In this document: piece after piece, positions 32,696-41,511 of the stretch
How the letters are laid out: the number at the start of each line of letters is the position of its first letter
Numbering within the stretch: the first letter of the stretch is position 1
NCBI GenBank assembly: GCA_948684385.1
Contig: CAPQCU010000010.1
Location: 1 to 64,000, forward strand
Length of the DNA: 64,000 nucleotides
Direction of reading: 5' to 3'
Source: an uncultured bacterium
GTDB taxonomy: Bacteria; Cyanobacteriota; Vampirovibrionia; Gastranaerophilales; Gastranaerophilaceae
Made by a program: the position numbers and the translations under genes
The notes under the pieces: model-generated
What the model saw: the letters and a program-made list of their open reading frames with translations, nothing else
Databases searched by the model: none
Told to the model about the DNA's origin: nothing

Positions 32696-34611
32696 TTAAG
32701 CGGATTTTATTTTTAATATTTTCAATAATATTTTTTGTTTTTGCATTCCTGTCAGCAAAAACGCCTGAAGCTGATTTAATGAAAGCGTTTATAAATCCGC
32801 ATTCTCAAATTGAAAAAAATATCGTTAAGCTTGCAAACCTTTCTTCAAAAACGGTTAATGTTTTCGGAGTTGATGAGCTGCCTTTGAATAATCAGGATTT
32901 TTCTGATATTTTGGAGGTTTATAGAGAGTATCCTGCAAATTTTTTGAGTGAACGAAAACGGACATTACTTAAAGGCAGGAAATACAAAGAACTCGAAAAC
33001 GAAGCGCTGGAAGGTATTTTTAACCCGTTAGGATTTTATGCTGCTCCTATAGATAAAGACCCTTATCTTTTTGCAACAGATTTTTTGATGTCCAAAAACA
33101 AAAATGAAACCGTTGAGTTTGAAGGTAAAGAATATCAGGTTTCGCATTTAAAAATCCAAAACACAAAAGAGCTTGAAAGTTTAATTGAAGATGTAAAAGG
33201 CAAAGACATTTATTTGACCGGAACACCGGTGCATTCTTATTTTGCTTCTAAAAAATCTTCAAAAGAAATCAATGTAATTTGTTTAATTTCTATTCTTGGG
33301 CTTATTGTTCTTTCAAAAATCTTTTTCCGCTCTGTGAAAGTTTTGACTCCTGTAATTTTGAGTATCTTTTTCGGTTTTTTATTCGGGTTTTCGGCTTGTA
33401 CACTTGTTTTTGGAAAACTTCACGTCTTAACATTTGTATTTTCAACTTCTCTTATAGGAATAAGCCTGGACTATGTGCTGCATTATTTTTACGGTGTCGG
33501 AGATAAGAGGTTGAAAACAAGCCTCACCTCGTCAATGCTGACAACAGTTGCTGCGTTTTTGACTCTTATTTTTTCTAATATAGAAGTTTTAAGACAAATT
33601 GCAATATTTACTTCTTTCGGGCTTCTGGGAGTTTACTTGTTTGTGATTTTTATCCTGCCGTGGTTTAAGATTCCGGAAGTTCGTAACCTGAATATTAGTT
33701 TTAAATTCCCGCGAAAACTCTTTTACTTAGCGATTTTTACAGTAATTGTACTTGGAGTTTTTAATATAAAATTTGAAGATAATTTGAAAAATCTTTATGT
33801 TCCTCCAAAACACCTACTTGAAGCTGAAACCTTGTATCAAAAAGTTTTCACCCCTCAAGCCGGAGAATTTTTGCTTGTTAAAGGTGCAAATGTAGATGAA
33901 ATTCTTGAAAAAGAAGAAAGTATTGAAGGGTTCGGACTGAAGGATTTTGTCTCTTCAACAAAACGTCAGAATGAGAATTTGGCTCTTGTTGAGGAGCTGT
34001 ATAATAAAGATTTGGTAGAGCTTGAAAGTAAGCTCGGGGTGAAATTTAATCTGTCTTCAAAGCTTTATCCGGCAGAAAACTTCCCGCTGAATTCAGAGTT
34101 TATGCTTGATAACACAACTTCGTTTGTTATGGTGCCTAAAAAAACAGACGGCTCATTTAATATTGCAGACGAAATTTCAAAGATTTTAAAAAAATTACGC
34201 ATTACATCTATGAAACTTTTACCTCTTGTGTTTGGAATGTTATTTATTCTTTTATCTTGTATTTATGGATTAAAAAAGGCTTTAAAAATAAGCCTTTCGC
34301 CGATTCTTGGAGTTTTCTTTACAGTCGGGATTTTGTCATTATTCGGAGTAAAATTGAATTTATTCCATATTCTCGGGCTGTTTTTAATACTCGGCTTTAG
34401 CCTTGATTATTCGATTTTCAGGTTAAACGGTGAAGAAAAATCTAAAAACGCTGTGTTTATTTCTTTTGTTTCAACTGCAGTTTCGTTTTTGCTTCTTTCT
34501 TTTACGAGTTTTAAGCTTATAAGCTCTCTGGGGTTAACAATATTTATCGGGGTTACGGTTTCCTATATTTCAAGTTTATTTATGATAAAATCAGAGCATG
34601 AGAAGATTTGA
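32692..34611 (+). CDS. RND/MMPL-family exporter
   Basis: 639 residues from the ATG at 32692, which overlaps the LolA-like stop. A single N-terminal helix, a periplasmic domain (about 35-190), five or six helices (about 195-330), a second periplasmic domain and five helices near 505-635 give the internal two-fold symmetry of RND/MMPL proteins. In aryl-polyene clusters such an exporter moves the product from the inner membrane. It overlaps the methyltransferase gene by 14 bases. Confidence 0.8.
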   Translation: MIKRILFLIFSIIFFVFAFLSAKTPEADLMKAFINPHSQIEKNIVKLANLSSKTVNVFGVDELPLNNQDFSDILEVYREYPANFLSERKRTLLKGRKYKELENEALEGIFNPLGFYAAPIDKDPYLFATDFLMSKNKNETVEFEGKEYQVSHLKIQNTKELESLIEDVKGKDIYLTGTPVHSYFASKKSSKEINVICLISILGLIVLSKIFFRSVKVLTPVILSIFFGFLFGFSACTLVFGKLHVLTFVFSTSLIGISLDYVLHYFYGVGDKRLKTSLTSSMLTTVAAFLTLIFSNIEVLRQIAIFTSFGLLGVYLFVIFILPWFKIPEVRNLNISFKFPRKLFYLAIFTVIVLGVFNIKFEDNLKNLYVPPKHLLEAETLYQKVFTPQAGEFLLVKGANVDEILEKEESIEGFGLKDFVSSTKRQNENLALVEELYNKDLVELESKLGVKFNLSSKLYPAENFPLNSEFMLDNTTSFVMVPKKTDGSFNIADEISKILKKLRITSMKLLPLVFGMLFILLSCIYGLKKALKISLSPILGVFFTVGILSLFGVKLNLFHILGLFLILGFSLDYSIFRLNGEEKSKNAVFISFVSTAVSFLLLSFTSFKLISSLGLTIFIGVTVSYISSLFMIKSEHEKI

Positions 34612-35635
34612 ACATAAAAAAGAAGTTATTAACTCCTTAACAGAAGCGCAAAAAATAGCTTTTGGTCCGCTTACTTTTCAGGCAATAAACGCTATGCTGG
34701 AGCTCGGGATTTTAAAGTTAATTGATTCAAATCCGGATTGTGATTTAATGTCAGAGCTGAATTTATCTGAATATACAATAAACACCCTGCTTGAAGTTGC
34801 AGAGGCAGCTGGCGTTATAAAATATGATGATGAAAAGTATTCCGTAACATCTTTAGGTAAAGCTTTTTTGTATGATGAAATGACCCGTGTTAATTTCAAT
34901 TTTGTGAAAGATGTCTGCTATAGGGGAGCAGAAAAACTCAAAGAAAGTTTTTTTAGCGGAAAGCCTGAAGGTTTGAAAAAATATGGCTTTGACGGAACTA
35001 TTTATCCTTATATTTCCATTCTTCCGGAGAACATGAAAAAAAGCTGGTTTGAGTTTGACCATTATTATTCGGATAACAGCTTTGATATTATTTATAAGAT
35101 AATCTCACCTGTTGAAAAGATTTTTGATATAGGAGCAAATACCGGAAAATTTGAACGTGTTTGCCTTAAATACAATAAAAATCAGAAACTGGTGTTAATA
35201 GATTTACCGCAAAATATTGATGTTATAAAAAATAATCCGGAGCTTAGAGGATGTGAATTTTATCAGGCTGATATTCTTAAAGAAGAACAAAACCTTCCTA
35301 AAATGTCAGGTGCAGTTATTATGAGCCAGTTTCTCGATTGTTTTTCTAAAAGTCAGATAGAGTTTATTCTCCAAAAAGTTGTTCAGGCAAGTGATGATAA
35401 TATAAAAATTTATATTCTGGAACCGTTTATTGACAGGCAGAAGTTTGCAGGAGCAAATTTCGCTCTTGTCCACACTTCGCTTTATTTCACCTGTATGGCA
35501 AACGGCTGCAGTAAGATGTATTCTTTTGGTGAAATGGAGAAAATAATCGAAGCTTCCGGACTCAAGATTAATGCAGTATATGACTCTCTCGGTGCTCATG
35601 ATTATACGCTTCTGGAGTGTGTGAAAAATGCCTAA
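34598..35635 (+). CDS. SAM-dependent methyltransferase (O-methyltransferase type)
   Basis: 345 residues. An N-terminal winged-helix-like dimerisation part (about 15-90) precedes a Rossmann methyltransferase: motif I IFDIGANTGKFERV (about 173-186), then LVLIDLP (about 198-204) and a conserved VIMSQFLDCF (about 243-252). This layout matches plant- and polyketide-type O-methyltransferases. Aryl-polyene clusters encode a methyltransferase acting on the aryl head group; a similar role is inferred here. Confidence 0.8.
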   Translation: MRRFEHKKEVINSLTEAQKIAFGPLTFQAINAMLELGILKLIDSNPDCDLMSELNLSEYTINTLLEVAEAAGVIKYDDEKYSVTSLGKAFLYDEMTRVNFNFVKDVCYRGAEKLKESFFSGKPEGLKKYGFDGTIYPYISILPENMKKSWFEFDHYYSDNSFDIIYKIISPVEKIFDIGANTGKFERVCLKYNKNQKLVLIDLPQNIDVIKNNPELRGCEFYQADILKEEQNLPKMSGAVIMSQFLDCFSKSQIEFILQKVVQASDDNIKIYILEPFIDRQKFAGANFALVHTSLYFTCMANGCSKMYSFGEMEKIIEASGLKINAVYDSLGAHDYTLLECVKNA

Positions 35636-36488
35636 ATGGTTTCAAATGCCGGAAGTCGGCGCAGGGAAAAAACGGTTAATTTTGACTAAAAACATATATC
35701 AAATTTTTGGAGAAGTTCCTGTCCGTGTGATTGCATTTTTTGTTGCATTGACAGTTTTTGTAAAATCAAAAGACAGGCGTGAATTTGCTAAAAATTTTTA
35801 TGAAAGTTTAGGTAAGAAACATCCTTTGATTTCGGCTTTTTATATGTTTGTAAATTATGCTAACTCTCTTGTAGATAAGTTTATTTCCTGCCTTGGCAGG
35901 CTTAATCCGGATAATTTTATTTTACCGGAGGAAGAAATCCCGCAGGGAACATTTTTTATTACAACTCATGTCGGAAATGTAGAAGTTCTCAGAACATTGT
36001 TTCAGTCAGATAAGTTTACAAATCCAAAACGCGTTAATGTATTTCTTCAGGGAAATGCCTGTGAGATTTTTAATAATTTTCTGAAAACTTTGGAAATCAA
36101 GCTTGATATAGAAGTTTTTCCGGTAGAAGAAATTAGTGCGGATACATCGATTTTAATATCTGAAAGATTAAAATCCGGAGAGCTTGTCTTTATGGCGGGT
36201 GACAGGGTTTCAGCTCAGAATGAAAACAAAACTTATACAGTTGATTTTTTCGGTAAAAAAGCTGAATTTCCTCTGGGAACTCTTAAATTTGCATTGATGA
36301 TGGATGCTCCGGTCTCGTTTATTGTTTGTGTTAAAGAAGGTAAAAACTATAAGGTTTTTACACAAAAATTTGTATCTGAAAGTGAAACCCGCTCAGAAAA
36401 ACTTAAGTTATTGCAGGAAGCTTATTTGAAGTTTTTAAAACAATATGTCAGCAAATATCCGCTTCAGTTTTACAATTTTGGAGGCTAA
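35628..36488 (+). CDS. LpxL/HtrB-like acyltransferase
   Basis: 286 residues. The acyltransferase motif is THVGNVEVLR (about 105-114; HxxxxE), followed by FLQGNA and GELVFMAGDRVS (about 183-194), the family's glycine/Arg site. An N-terminal hydrophobic segment (about 26-42) suggests membrane association. It closes the cluster; related acyltransferases there attach an acyl or polyene chain. It overlaps the methyltransferase by eight bases, and the convergent polymerase gene by four. Confidence 0.75.
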   Translation: MPKWFQMPEVGAGKKRLILTKNIYQIFGEVPVRVIAFFVALTVFVKSKDRREFAKNFYESLGKKHPLISAFYMFVNYANSLVDKFISCLGRLNPDNFILPEEEIPQGTFFITTHVGNVEVLRTLFQSDKFTNPKRVNVFLQGNACEIFNNFLKTLEIKLDIEVFPVEEISADTSILISERLKSGELVFMAGDRVSAQNENKTYTVDFFGKKAEFPLGTLKFALMMDAPVSFIVCVKEGKNYKVFTQKFVSESETRSEKLKLLQEAYLKFLKQYVSKYPLQFYNFGG

Positions 36489-37705
36489 ACTTCCTGCGGT
36501 TTAGTCAGAAACCCTTGTTTAAACGGAATATCTTTGTTAACAAATCCTGTGCGCACAATGTTTCTGCCAAATTTTTTCTCTAAAGTGTCAAGACTCTTTC
36601 CAAGTTTTTCATTTTGTTCTTTCTTCTCATTGTTGTTAAATAATGAAAGCTGTTCTTCTGCGCTTTTGTTAAAATCTTCAAGCACGATTCCGACACTCCG
36701 GTAAACTTCGTTTGAGCTGTACATTTCTGCAAGTGCCGGAAATGCGGAACGCGAAATTTCAAACTCAAAATCTGTGGGGTTTTCAAGTTTAACTTTTGAA
36801 AAAAGAGTTCTAAAATCTTTTGTTTTTAAGATTACTCCGATTGTTGAGCACTTGCATTCGATTCTCCTAAGCCTTACGCAGCAGGCATGGATATGAACAG
36901 AAAGCTCGTTTTTTAAAAAATTTAAATCAGAAGAGAACTGTAAAAAAGATTTAGTGTCACTGATTGATTTCGGAAGCTCAACTTCGCTGCTTATCGGCGA
37001 AACGATTGTGCCTATAAGCTCTGTTTTTACTCCCAAACCGTTTTTACCGAATTTCGGCTTAATCCATTTGTCGTCTTTTTTTATGTAATCAAGTGCTGTA
37101 CGGACTCCCAGTCCTCTAAGTTTTATCCCGAGCTTTCTTCCAATACCCCAAACTTCCTGAATATCTGTGTATTCAAGAAGGTGATTTATGCTTGATTTTC
37201 CGACAAGAGCGACACGGTAAGAAGTGTTCTTTGCTTTATCTGAAGCGAGCTTTGCCAGAGTCTTTGTACGGCTTACTCCGATTGTAACCGGAATTCCCGC
37301 TTCTTCTAAAATTCGTTTCTGAATTTCTCTTGCAAGCTTGAAATAATTTTTCTTATAAAGTTTTGTGAGTCCGGTAAAATCGACAAAAGCTTCGTCGATT
37401 GAATAAACTTCAACATTCGGACTGTATTCTTTTAAAATCGACATAACTTGCTGTGAAATTTTTGTATAGTTATAGTGATTTGCGTTAATGTAAATACATT
37501 CGGGATATTTTTCCACAGCCTGAAAAAGCGGTATTCCCATCGGAACTCCGAGCATTTTAGCTTCGCGCGAACGTGAAATTACACAACCTCTTTCTCCGGA
37601 AACAACGGAAACAGGAAGTCCGTTAAGCTCCGGAGTGCGAACGCGTTCACAGGAGACAAAAAAGCTGTCACAATCTATTAAAGCTATGTATTTTTGGTTG
37701 GTCAC
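36485..37705 (-). CDS. Y-family DNA polymerase (UmuC/DinB-like)
   Basis: 406 residues from the GTG at 37705, which overlaps the TGA of the short upstream ORF; the frame is open further upstream. Motifs: IALIDCDSFFVSCERV (about 6-21), CVISRSREAK (about 39-48), VYSIDEAFVDF (about 101-111) with the catalytic acids, and IPVTIGVSRTKTLAKLASD. The sequence resembles UmuC rather than DinB in its palm, but no umuD is present. It performs translesion DNA synthesis. Confidence 0.9.
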   Translation of the reverse strand: MTNQKYIALIDCDSFFVSCERVRTPELNGLPVSVVSGERGCVISRSREAKMLGVPMGIPLFQAVEKYPECIYINANHYNYTKISQQVMSILKEYSPNVEVYSIDEAFVDFTGLTKLYKKNYFKLAREIQKRILEEAGIPVTIGVSRTKTLAKLASDKAKNTSYRVALVGKSSINHLLEYTDIQEVWGIGRKLGIKLRGLGVRTALDYIKKDDKWIKPKFGKNGLGVKTELIGTIVSPISSEVELPKSISDTKSFLQFSSDLNFLKNELSVHIHACCVRLRRIECKCSTIGVILKTKDFRTLFSKVKLENPTDFEFEISRSAFPALAEMYSSNEVYRSVGIVLEDFNKSAEEQLSLFNNNEKKEQNEKLGKSLDTLEKKFGRNIVRTGFVNKDIPFKQGFLTKPQEV

Positions 37706-37851
37706 TTTTCTTCTCCGATTTCGAATAACAGCCCTTGTTTGTATTTTGCGATGTACCATTTGTGAAATCTGAGTGCACGTTTTATGTCAGGAGTCTGAAA
37801 CTTCTCTGTTCTTTTTCCGCCTTTAATTTCTACGAATTTGTAAATAGCCAT
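37702..37851 (-). CDS. 49-residue ORF coupled to the Y-family polymerase
   Basis: ATG at 37851 (MAIYKFVEIKGGKRTEKF) to TGA at 37702-37704. The TGA overlaps the GTG start of the polymerase, a classic coupling. The protein is basic (about 25% Lys/Arg), without cysteines or hydrophobic segments; IKRALRFHKWYIAKYK may be an amphipathic helix. In many genomes umuD precedes umuC; this is far too short to be UmuD. It may be a binding or leader protein. Coding is supported by the frame-tight overlap and the codon use. Confidence 0.65.
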   Translation of the reverse strand: MAIYKFVEIKGGKRTEKFQTPDIKRALRFHKWYIAKYKQGLLFEIGEEK

Positions 37852-37870
37852 ACTAACAGTTTAGCACATT

Positions 37871-37904
37871 AAAAAAATAAGAGCCCCTGATTATTCAGGA
37901 GCTC
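37871..37904 (-). terminator. Terminator after the His/Pro-rich protein gene
   Basis: On the minus strand GAGCTCCTGA-ATAA-TCAGGGGCTC, followed by TTATTTTTTT. Just past it lies the 49-residue ORF. Confidence 0.8.
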
Positions 37905-37923
37905 CGGTCTGTGCGGGAGAAAG

Positions 37924-38253
37924 TTAGAAGCGAATATAAATTCCGCCTCCGAAATTTGGTCTTACTACATAGTCGTCGCAGAAACTCATTCGAGAATCAT
38001 AGAAATAATTGTTCCAACAGCTGCGCCTAACCAACACTCCGCCAATTACGGCAGAGCCTCCATAAGGTCGGTGGTAACGCGGCGGCGGAGGCGGCGGAAC
38101 GTGACCGTAACCTCCGTGGTGCGGCGGACGATGATAGCTGTGACCTGCGTGGATTACCTGCCCGTGATGTCCTCGAGATGGAGGAGCTGCGAATGCAGGT
38201 GCGCTTAAGCTTAAAACTGAAACTAAACCAAGAAATGCTAAAAACTTTTTCAT
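37924..38253 (-). CDS. Small secreted His/Pro/Gly-rich protein
   Basis: 109 residues. A signal peptide (cleavage after APAFA-APP, about residue 22) leads a His- and Pro-rich segment (about 25-65: HHGGYGHVPPPPPP and similar) and a C-terminal part with a cysteine pair (RRSCWNN and MSFCDDY), a possible disulfide. Metal or polyanion binding is suggested by the histidines. The ribosome site is AAAGAGG. Confidence 0.75.
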   Translation of the reverse strand: MKKFLAFLGLVSVLSLSAPAFAAPPSRGHHGQVIHAGHSYHRPPHHGGYGHVPPPPPPRYHRPYGGSAVIGGVLVRRSCWNNYFYDSRMSFCDDYVVRPNFGGGIYIRF

Positions 38254-38360
38254 ACTTACACCTCTTTCTAATATTAATAACGATTTGAATTTGCTTTTGT
38301 TCAGTAGTTAATTTACTTTCCATTTTGAAGTTTTATAATAAAGTTAAGAAGGAGCAAAAA

Positions 38361-39017
38361 ATGAAAAAAGAACTTATTTTTTTAGGACCGCCGGCATGCG
38401 GAAAAGGTACCCAAACTAACAGATTATCTGAATATTTAGGATTTCCGCACGTTGATACCGGTTCGCTTTTGAGGGCAGAAATTGCAAAAGAAACCGAAGA
38501 AGGAAAGATTGCGAAATCTTTTATTGATAAAGGTCAACTTGTTCCGCCGGAACTTGTCGGTAAGATTATTGCAAACAAGCTTGCAGGTGATGAATGCAAA
38601 AACGGATATGTTCTTGACGGTTATCCGAGAAGTCTGGAACAGGCAAAAATGCTTGATGAAATTAACTCAAAAGTTGATAAAGAAGAAGCATCTTTTAAAG
38701 CGATTTATTTTGATATTGATACTCAAATCCTTATCGAAAGAATTATTTATCGTGAATCATGCCCTGTTTGCGGCGAAATTTATAACAAAAAATTTAAACC
38801 GTCTAAAGTTGCAGGCAAATGTGATAAATGCGGAGTAGATTTAAAAACCCGTGCTGATGATAATGAAGAAACAGCAAAGCTTCGTTTTGAAACATATTTC
38901 AGAGAAACAGCACCTTTAATTGAGTTTTATGAAAATAAAGGCGTTTTATATAAAATCGATGCAAACGGTTCAATCGATGAAGTCTGGGAAAGACTTTTAG
39001 AAGTAGTTAATAAGTAA
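38361..39017 (+). CDS. adk: Adenylate kinase
   Basis: 218 residues from the ATG at 38361, behind AAGGAG. P-loop GPPACGKGTQ (8-17), GFPHVDTGSLLR (about 28-39), LDGYPRS (about 86-92, Tyr where Phe is more usual), and a zinc-binding lid: CPVCGEIYNKKF and CDKCG. It makes ADP from ATP and AMP in the cytoplasm. Here it stands alone, not within a ribosomal-protein operon. It shares a terminator with rimO. Confidence 0.95.
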   Translation: MKKELIFLGPPACGKGTQTNRLSEYLGFPHVDTGSLLRAEIAKETEEGKIAKSFIDKGQLVPPELVGKIIANKLAGDECKNGYVLDGYPRSLEQAKMLDEINSKVDKEEASFKAIYFDIDTQILIERIIYRESCPVCGEIYNKKFKPSKVAGKCDKCGVDLKTRADDNEETAKLRFETYFRETAPLIEFYENKGVLYKIDANGSIDEVWERLLEVVNK

Positions 39018-39045
39018 AAAAAGCGGTTTTAAACCGCTTTTTTTT
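39016..39045. terminator. Bidirectional terminator of adk and rimO
   Basis: A self-complementary AAAAAAAGCGGTTT / AAACCGCTTTTTTT, with the rimO stop codon lying at its edge. Confidence 0.85.
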
Positions 39046-40342
39046 ATATCTCTCCAACTAAATCGTATTCAGTTGAGCCGATGATTTTTACCATTTCAAT
39101 ATCACCCGGAACAACAATTTTATCTGTTTGAATGTTTACTACTCCGTCAATCTCCGGAGCGTCAAACTGTGTTCTTGCAATAACTTCACCTTCATCAGAA
39201 CAACATTCAATTATGCACGGGATAGTTTTTCCGACAAATTTTTTGTTTCTTTCAATTGAAATTTCCTGCTGGATTTCCATAAGTTTTTTGTATCTCTGGT
39301 TTGCAATTTTTGCAGGAACGCGGTTTGGCATACTGTAAGACGGAGTTCCTTTTTCTCTGGAATACTTAAATACTCCCATTCTATCGAATTTCATATCACG
39401 AACAAAATTGCAAAGATGTTCAAAATGTTCTTCGCTCTCTCCCGGATAGCCCACGATAAACGCAGTTCTAATTGAAACTTCGGGTGTGCGTTTTCTAATG
39501 TTTTCAATCATAGGACGGTAGTCAAAAGCCGGTCTGTTCATCATCTTTAGCATTTCAGGATGTGAATGCTGCAAAGGAATGTCGACATATTTAACAACTT
39601 TATCAAGTCTTGCAATCGCATCAATAAGCTCATCATCAAGATGTGTCGGATAAGCGTACATAAACCTCAGCCAGCCTAAACCTTCAATTTTATTCAGCTC
39701 TTCAAGAAGCTTAGGAAGTGAAGGCTTCTTGTAAATATCAATCCCGTAGCTTGTTGTATCCTGTGCAATAAGGATAATTTCTGTTACACCTTTTTTAACG
39801 AGTTTTTTTGCTTCTTCAATAATATTTTCCATCGGACGCGAACGATAATCGCCTCTAAGATAAGGAATAATACAGTAACCGCAGCGATAGTTACAGCCGT
39901 CAGCAATTTTTATGTAAGAACTTGCGCCCATTGTAATTTGCTGGCGCTCAATGTTTTCAGGATAAATGTATTCAGGATTTTTACTTACCTCACAAACATA
40001 CTCATTGTCGACTTTTTTTATTACTTCTATGATTTTTGTAAAATCTGTTGTGCCGACAACTGCTGCAAGCTCAGGAATTTCTTTCTTTAAATCTTCCGGA
40101 TGTTTCTGCGCAAGGCAGCCTGTAACAATAACTTTTTTGCCGCTTTCTACAAGCTCTAAAATTGAACGAATAGATTCTCTTTCAGCATCGCAGATAAAAG
40201 AACACGTGTTTACGATTACTATATCGCTTTCATCTTCATTAAGCGTGATTTCATATCCGTTTTGGGCTAAAAGCCCTAAGATTAATTCTGAATCAACTAA
40301 ATTTTTTGCACATCCGTGACTAACAAGAGCTATTTTTTTCAT
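39044..40342 (-). CDS. rimO: Ribosomal protein S12 methylthiotransferase
   Basis: 432 residues. The N-terminal cluster cysteines are in SHGCAKNLVDSE and NTCSF, the third at TGCLAQ; the radical-SAM triad is GCNYRCGYCIIPYLRGDYRS (about 147-166). The C-terminal TRAM domain ends near the stop. RimO adds a methylthio group to an aspartate of S12. rpsL, encoding its substrate, is at the window's right edge, 24 kb away. Confidence 0.95.
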   Translation of the reverse strand: MKKIALVSHGCAKNLVDSELILGLLAQNGYEITLNEDESDIVIVNTCSFICDAERESIRSILELVESGKKVIVTGCLAQKHPEDLKKEIPELAAVVGTTDFTKIIEVIKKVDNEYVCEVSKNPEYIYPENIERQQITMGASSYIKIADGCNYRCGYCIIPYLRGDYRSRPMENIIEEAKKLVKKGVTEIILIAQDTTSYGIDIYKKPSLPKLLEELNKIEGLGWLRFMYAYPTHLDDELIDAIARLDKVVKYVDIPLQHSHPEMLKMMNRPAFDYRPMIENIRKRTPEVSIRTAFIVGYPGESEEHFEHLCNFVRDMKFDRMGVFKYSREKGTPSYSMPNRVPAKIANQRYKKLMEIQQEISIERNKKFVGKTIPCIIECCSDEGEVIARTQFDAPEIDGVVNIQTDKIVVPGDIEMVKIIGSTEYDLVGEI

Positions 40343-40360
40343 ATTTAAAATGTAACATAA

Positions 40361-41083
40361 TTATGCAAATTCATCAAACTGAGAAAGTTTTACCTGACGA
40401 AATTGACTTTTTAAGAAATCTTCTGATGTTCCTTCATGTTTCGTGCGGATGTATGGAGGTTTTGGGGTATAAGTATGATAAATTACGCCTTTATCATTTA
40501 CTTCTAACTCGAAATCTTTTTTATCATCACTTAACCGATACGAATCAGTCAGTGAATTACTTATGTAGAGCGTATCTTCTTTGTTGTCATAATAAGCTGC
40601 AAATTTACCAAAAAAATGAACATCGCGTCTTGCTGCAAAAATAGAATATGGAATATGAAACTTTTCAAAAATTTGTTTTATTTTTTCAAGCTGTCTGACA
40701 TTATATTTTGAATTATCTTCAAGTTGAAAACCGCCCAAAATAAATGCATGCAGATTTTCTTTTGTTAAATCAATCTTTTCAAGAATTCTTCGCTCAAGCT
40801 TGCTTATGCTAAATCCTTGCTGTCGATATTTTTTTGCATTTTTCTGATTAAGAATACATTGGTGAAACATCGTTATGCTGTTGTTGTCAATGATTCCTCC
40901 TGCGATACAATCCATTATTTGTGTTGTGAAAAGTTTCTTACCTTTCTTCATTGTGTCGGCATTCCAGGGATACCCGACTTCATGGATTTTAGGGCTCAGG
41001 CATTTTGTTTTGTCATTAAACGATGACATACTAATTAATTTTATTTTCGAAGTAAAGTTAACATTATCAAGCTGTGTTCTCAT
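40361..41083 (-). CDS. Unknown protein with CheD/CNF-like Cys-His arrangement (effector-like candidate)
   Basis: 240 residues. The N-terminus is RTQLDNVNFTSKIKLISMSS, with NFTSK weakly matching the F-patch of similar genes. The segment TTQIMDCIAGGIIDNNSITMFHQC (Cys59, His74, GG between) recalls the Cys...His core of CheD and CNF-type glutamine deamidases, and LHAFILGG (about 112-119) could be another core strand. Overall identity to CheD is too low to call. No signal peptide. No A/T-tract element; a TTAATATAGTTAA segment precedes the ATG. Confidence 0.5.
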   Translation of the reverse strand: MRTQLDNVNFTSKIKLISMSSFNDKTKCLSPKIHEVGYPWNADTMKKGKKLFTTQIMDCIAGGIIDNNSITMFHQCILNQKNAKKYRQQGFSISKLERRILEKIDLTKENLHAFILGGFQLEDNSKYNVRQLEKIKQIFEKFHIPYSIFAARRDVHFFGKFAAYYDNKEDTLYISNSLTDSYRLSDDKKDFELEVNDKGVIYHTYTPKPPYIRTKHEGTSEDFLKSQFRQVKLSQFDEFA

Positions 41084-41101
41084 TTAACTATATTAACATA
41101 A

Positions 41102-41440
41102 TTATTTCTTAAAAATAAAGAATACTGCCAAAATAATAAACACAAATCCAACAAGGTAGTTCCATTTAAATTGTTCTTTAAGATACCACACTGAGAAAAA
41201 TGAAAAAACAGTAAGAGTAATCACTTCCTGAATTGTTTTAAGCTGCACTGCGTTATAACAATCATATCCGATGCGGTTTGCCGGCACCTGAAAGCAGTAT
41301 TCAAAAAACGCAATACCCCAGCTTGCAAGGATTACGATTAAAACCGGCAGACTGCGGAATTTCAGATGACCGTACCACGCAAAAGTCATAAATATATTTG
41401 AGATTAATAATAAAATTATTGGTGTAATGTGTTTAATCAT
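41102..41440 (-). CDS. DUF486 (DMT-type) small membrane protein
   Basis: 112 residues with four membrane helices (about 7-22, 33-50, 68-86, 92-109). FMTFAWYGHLKF and SWGIAFFEYCFQVPANRIGY are typical of DUF486. The family is part of the drug/metabolite transporter superfamily and probably works as a dimer. It is separate from the upstream Cys-His gene by 18 bases on the same strand. Substrate unknown. Confidence 0.85.
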   Translation of the reverse strand: MIKHITPIILLLISNIFMTFAWYGHLKFRSLPVLIVILASWGIAFFEYCFQVPANRIGYDCYNAVQLKTIQEVITLTVFSFFSVWYLKEQFKWNYLVGFVFIILAVFFIFKK

Positions 41441-41511
41441 AATGAAATTTTATCACAAACGCTTGTCTTTATGTTAATATGTATTCAGCTATAGGAAGGA
41501 GAAATAAAGAG

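Noticed and set aside
37702..37851. UmuD for the 49-residue ORF
   Set aside because: Too short, with no Ser-Lys dyad or cleavage site; only its position is UmuD-like.
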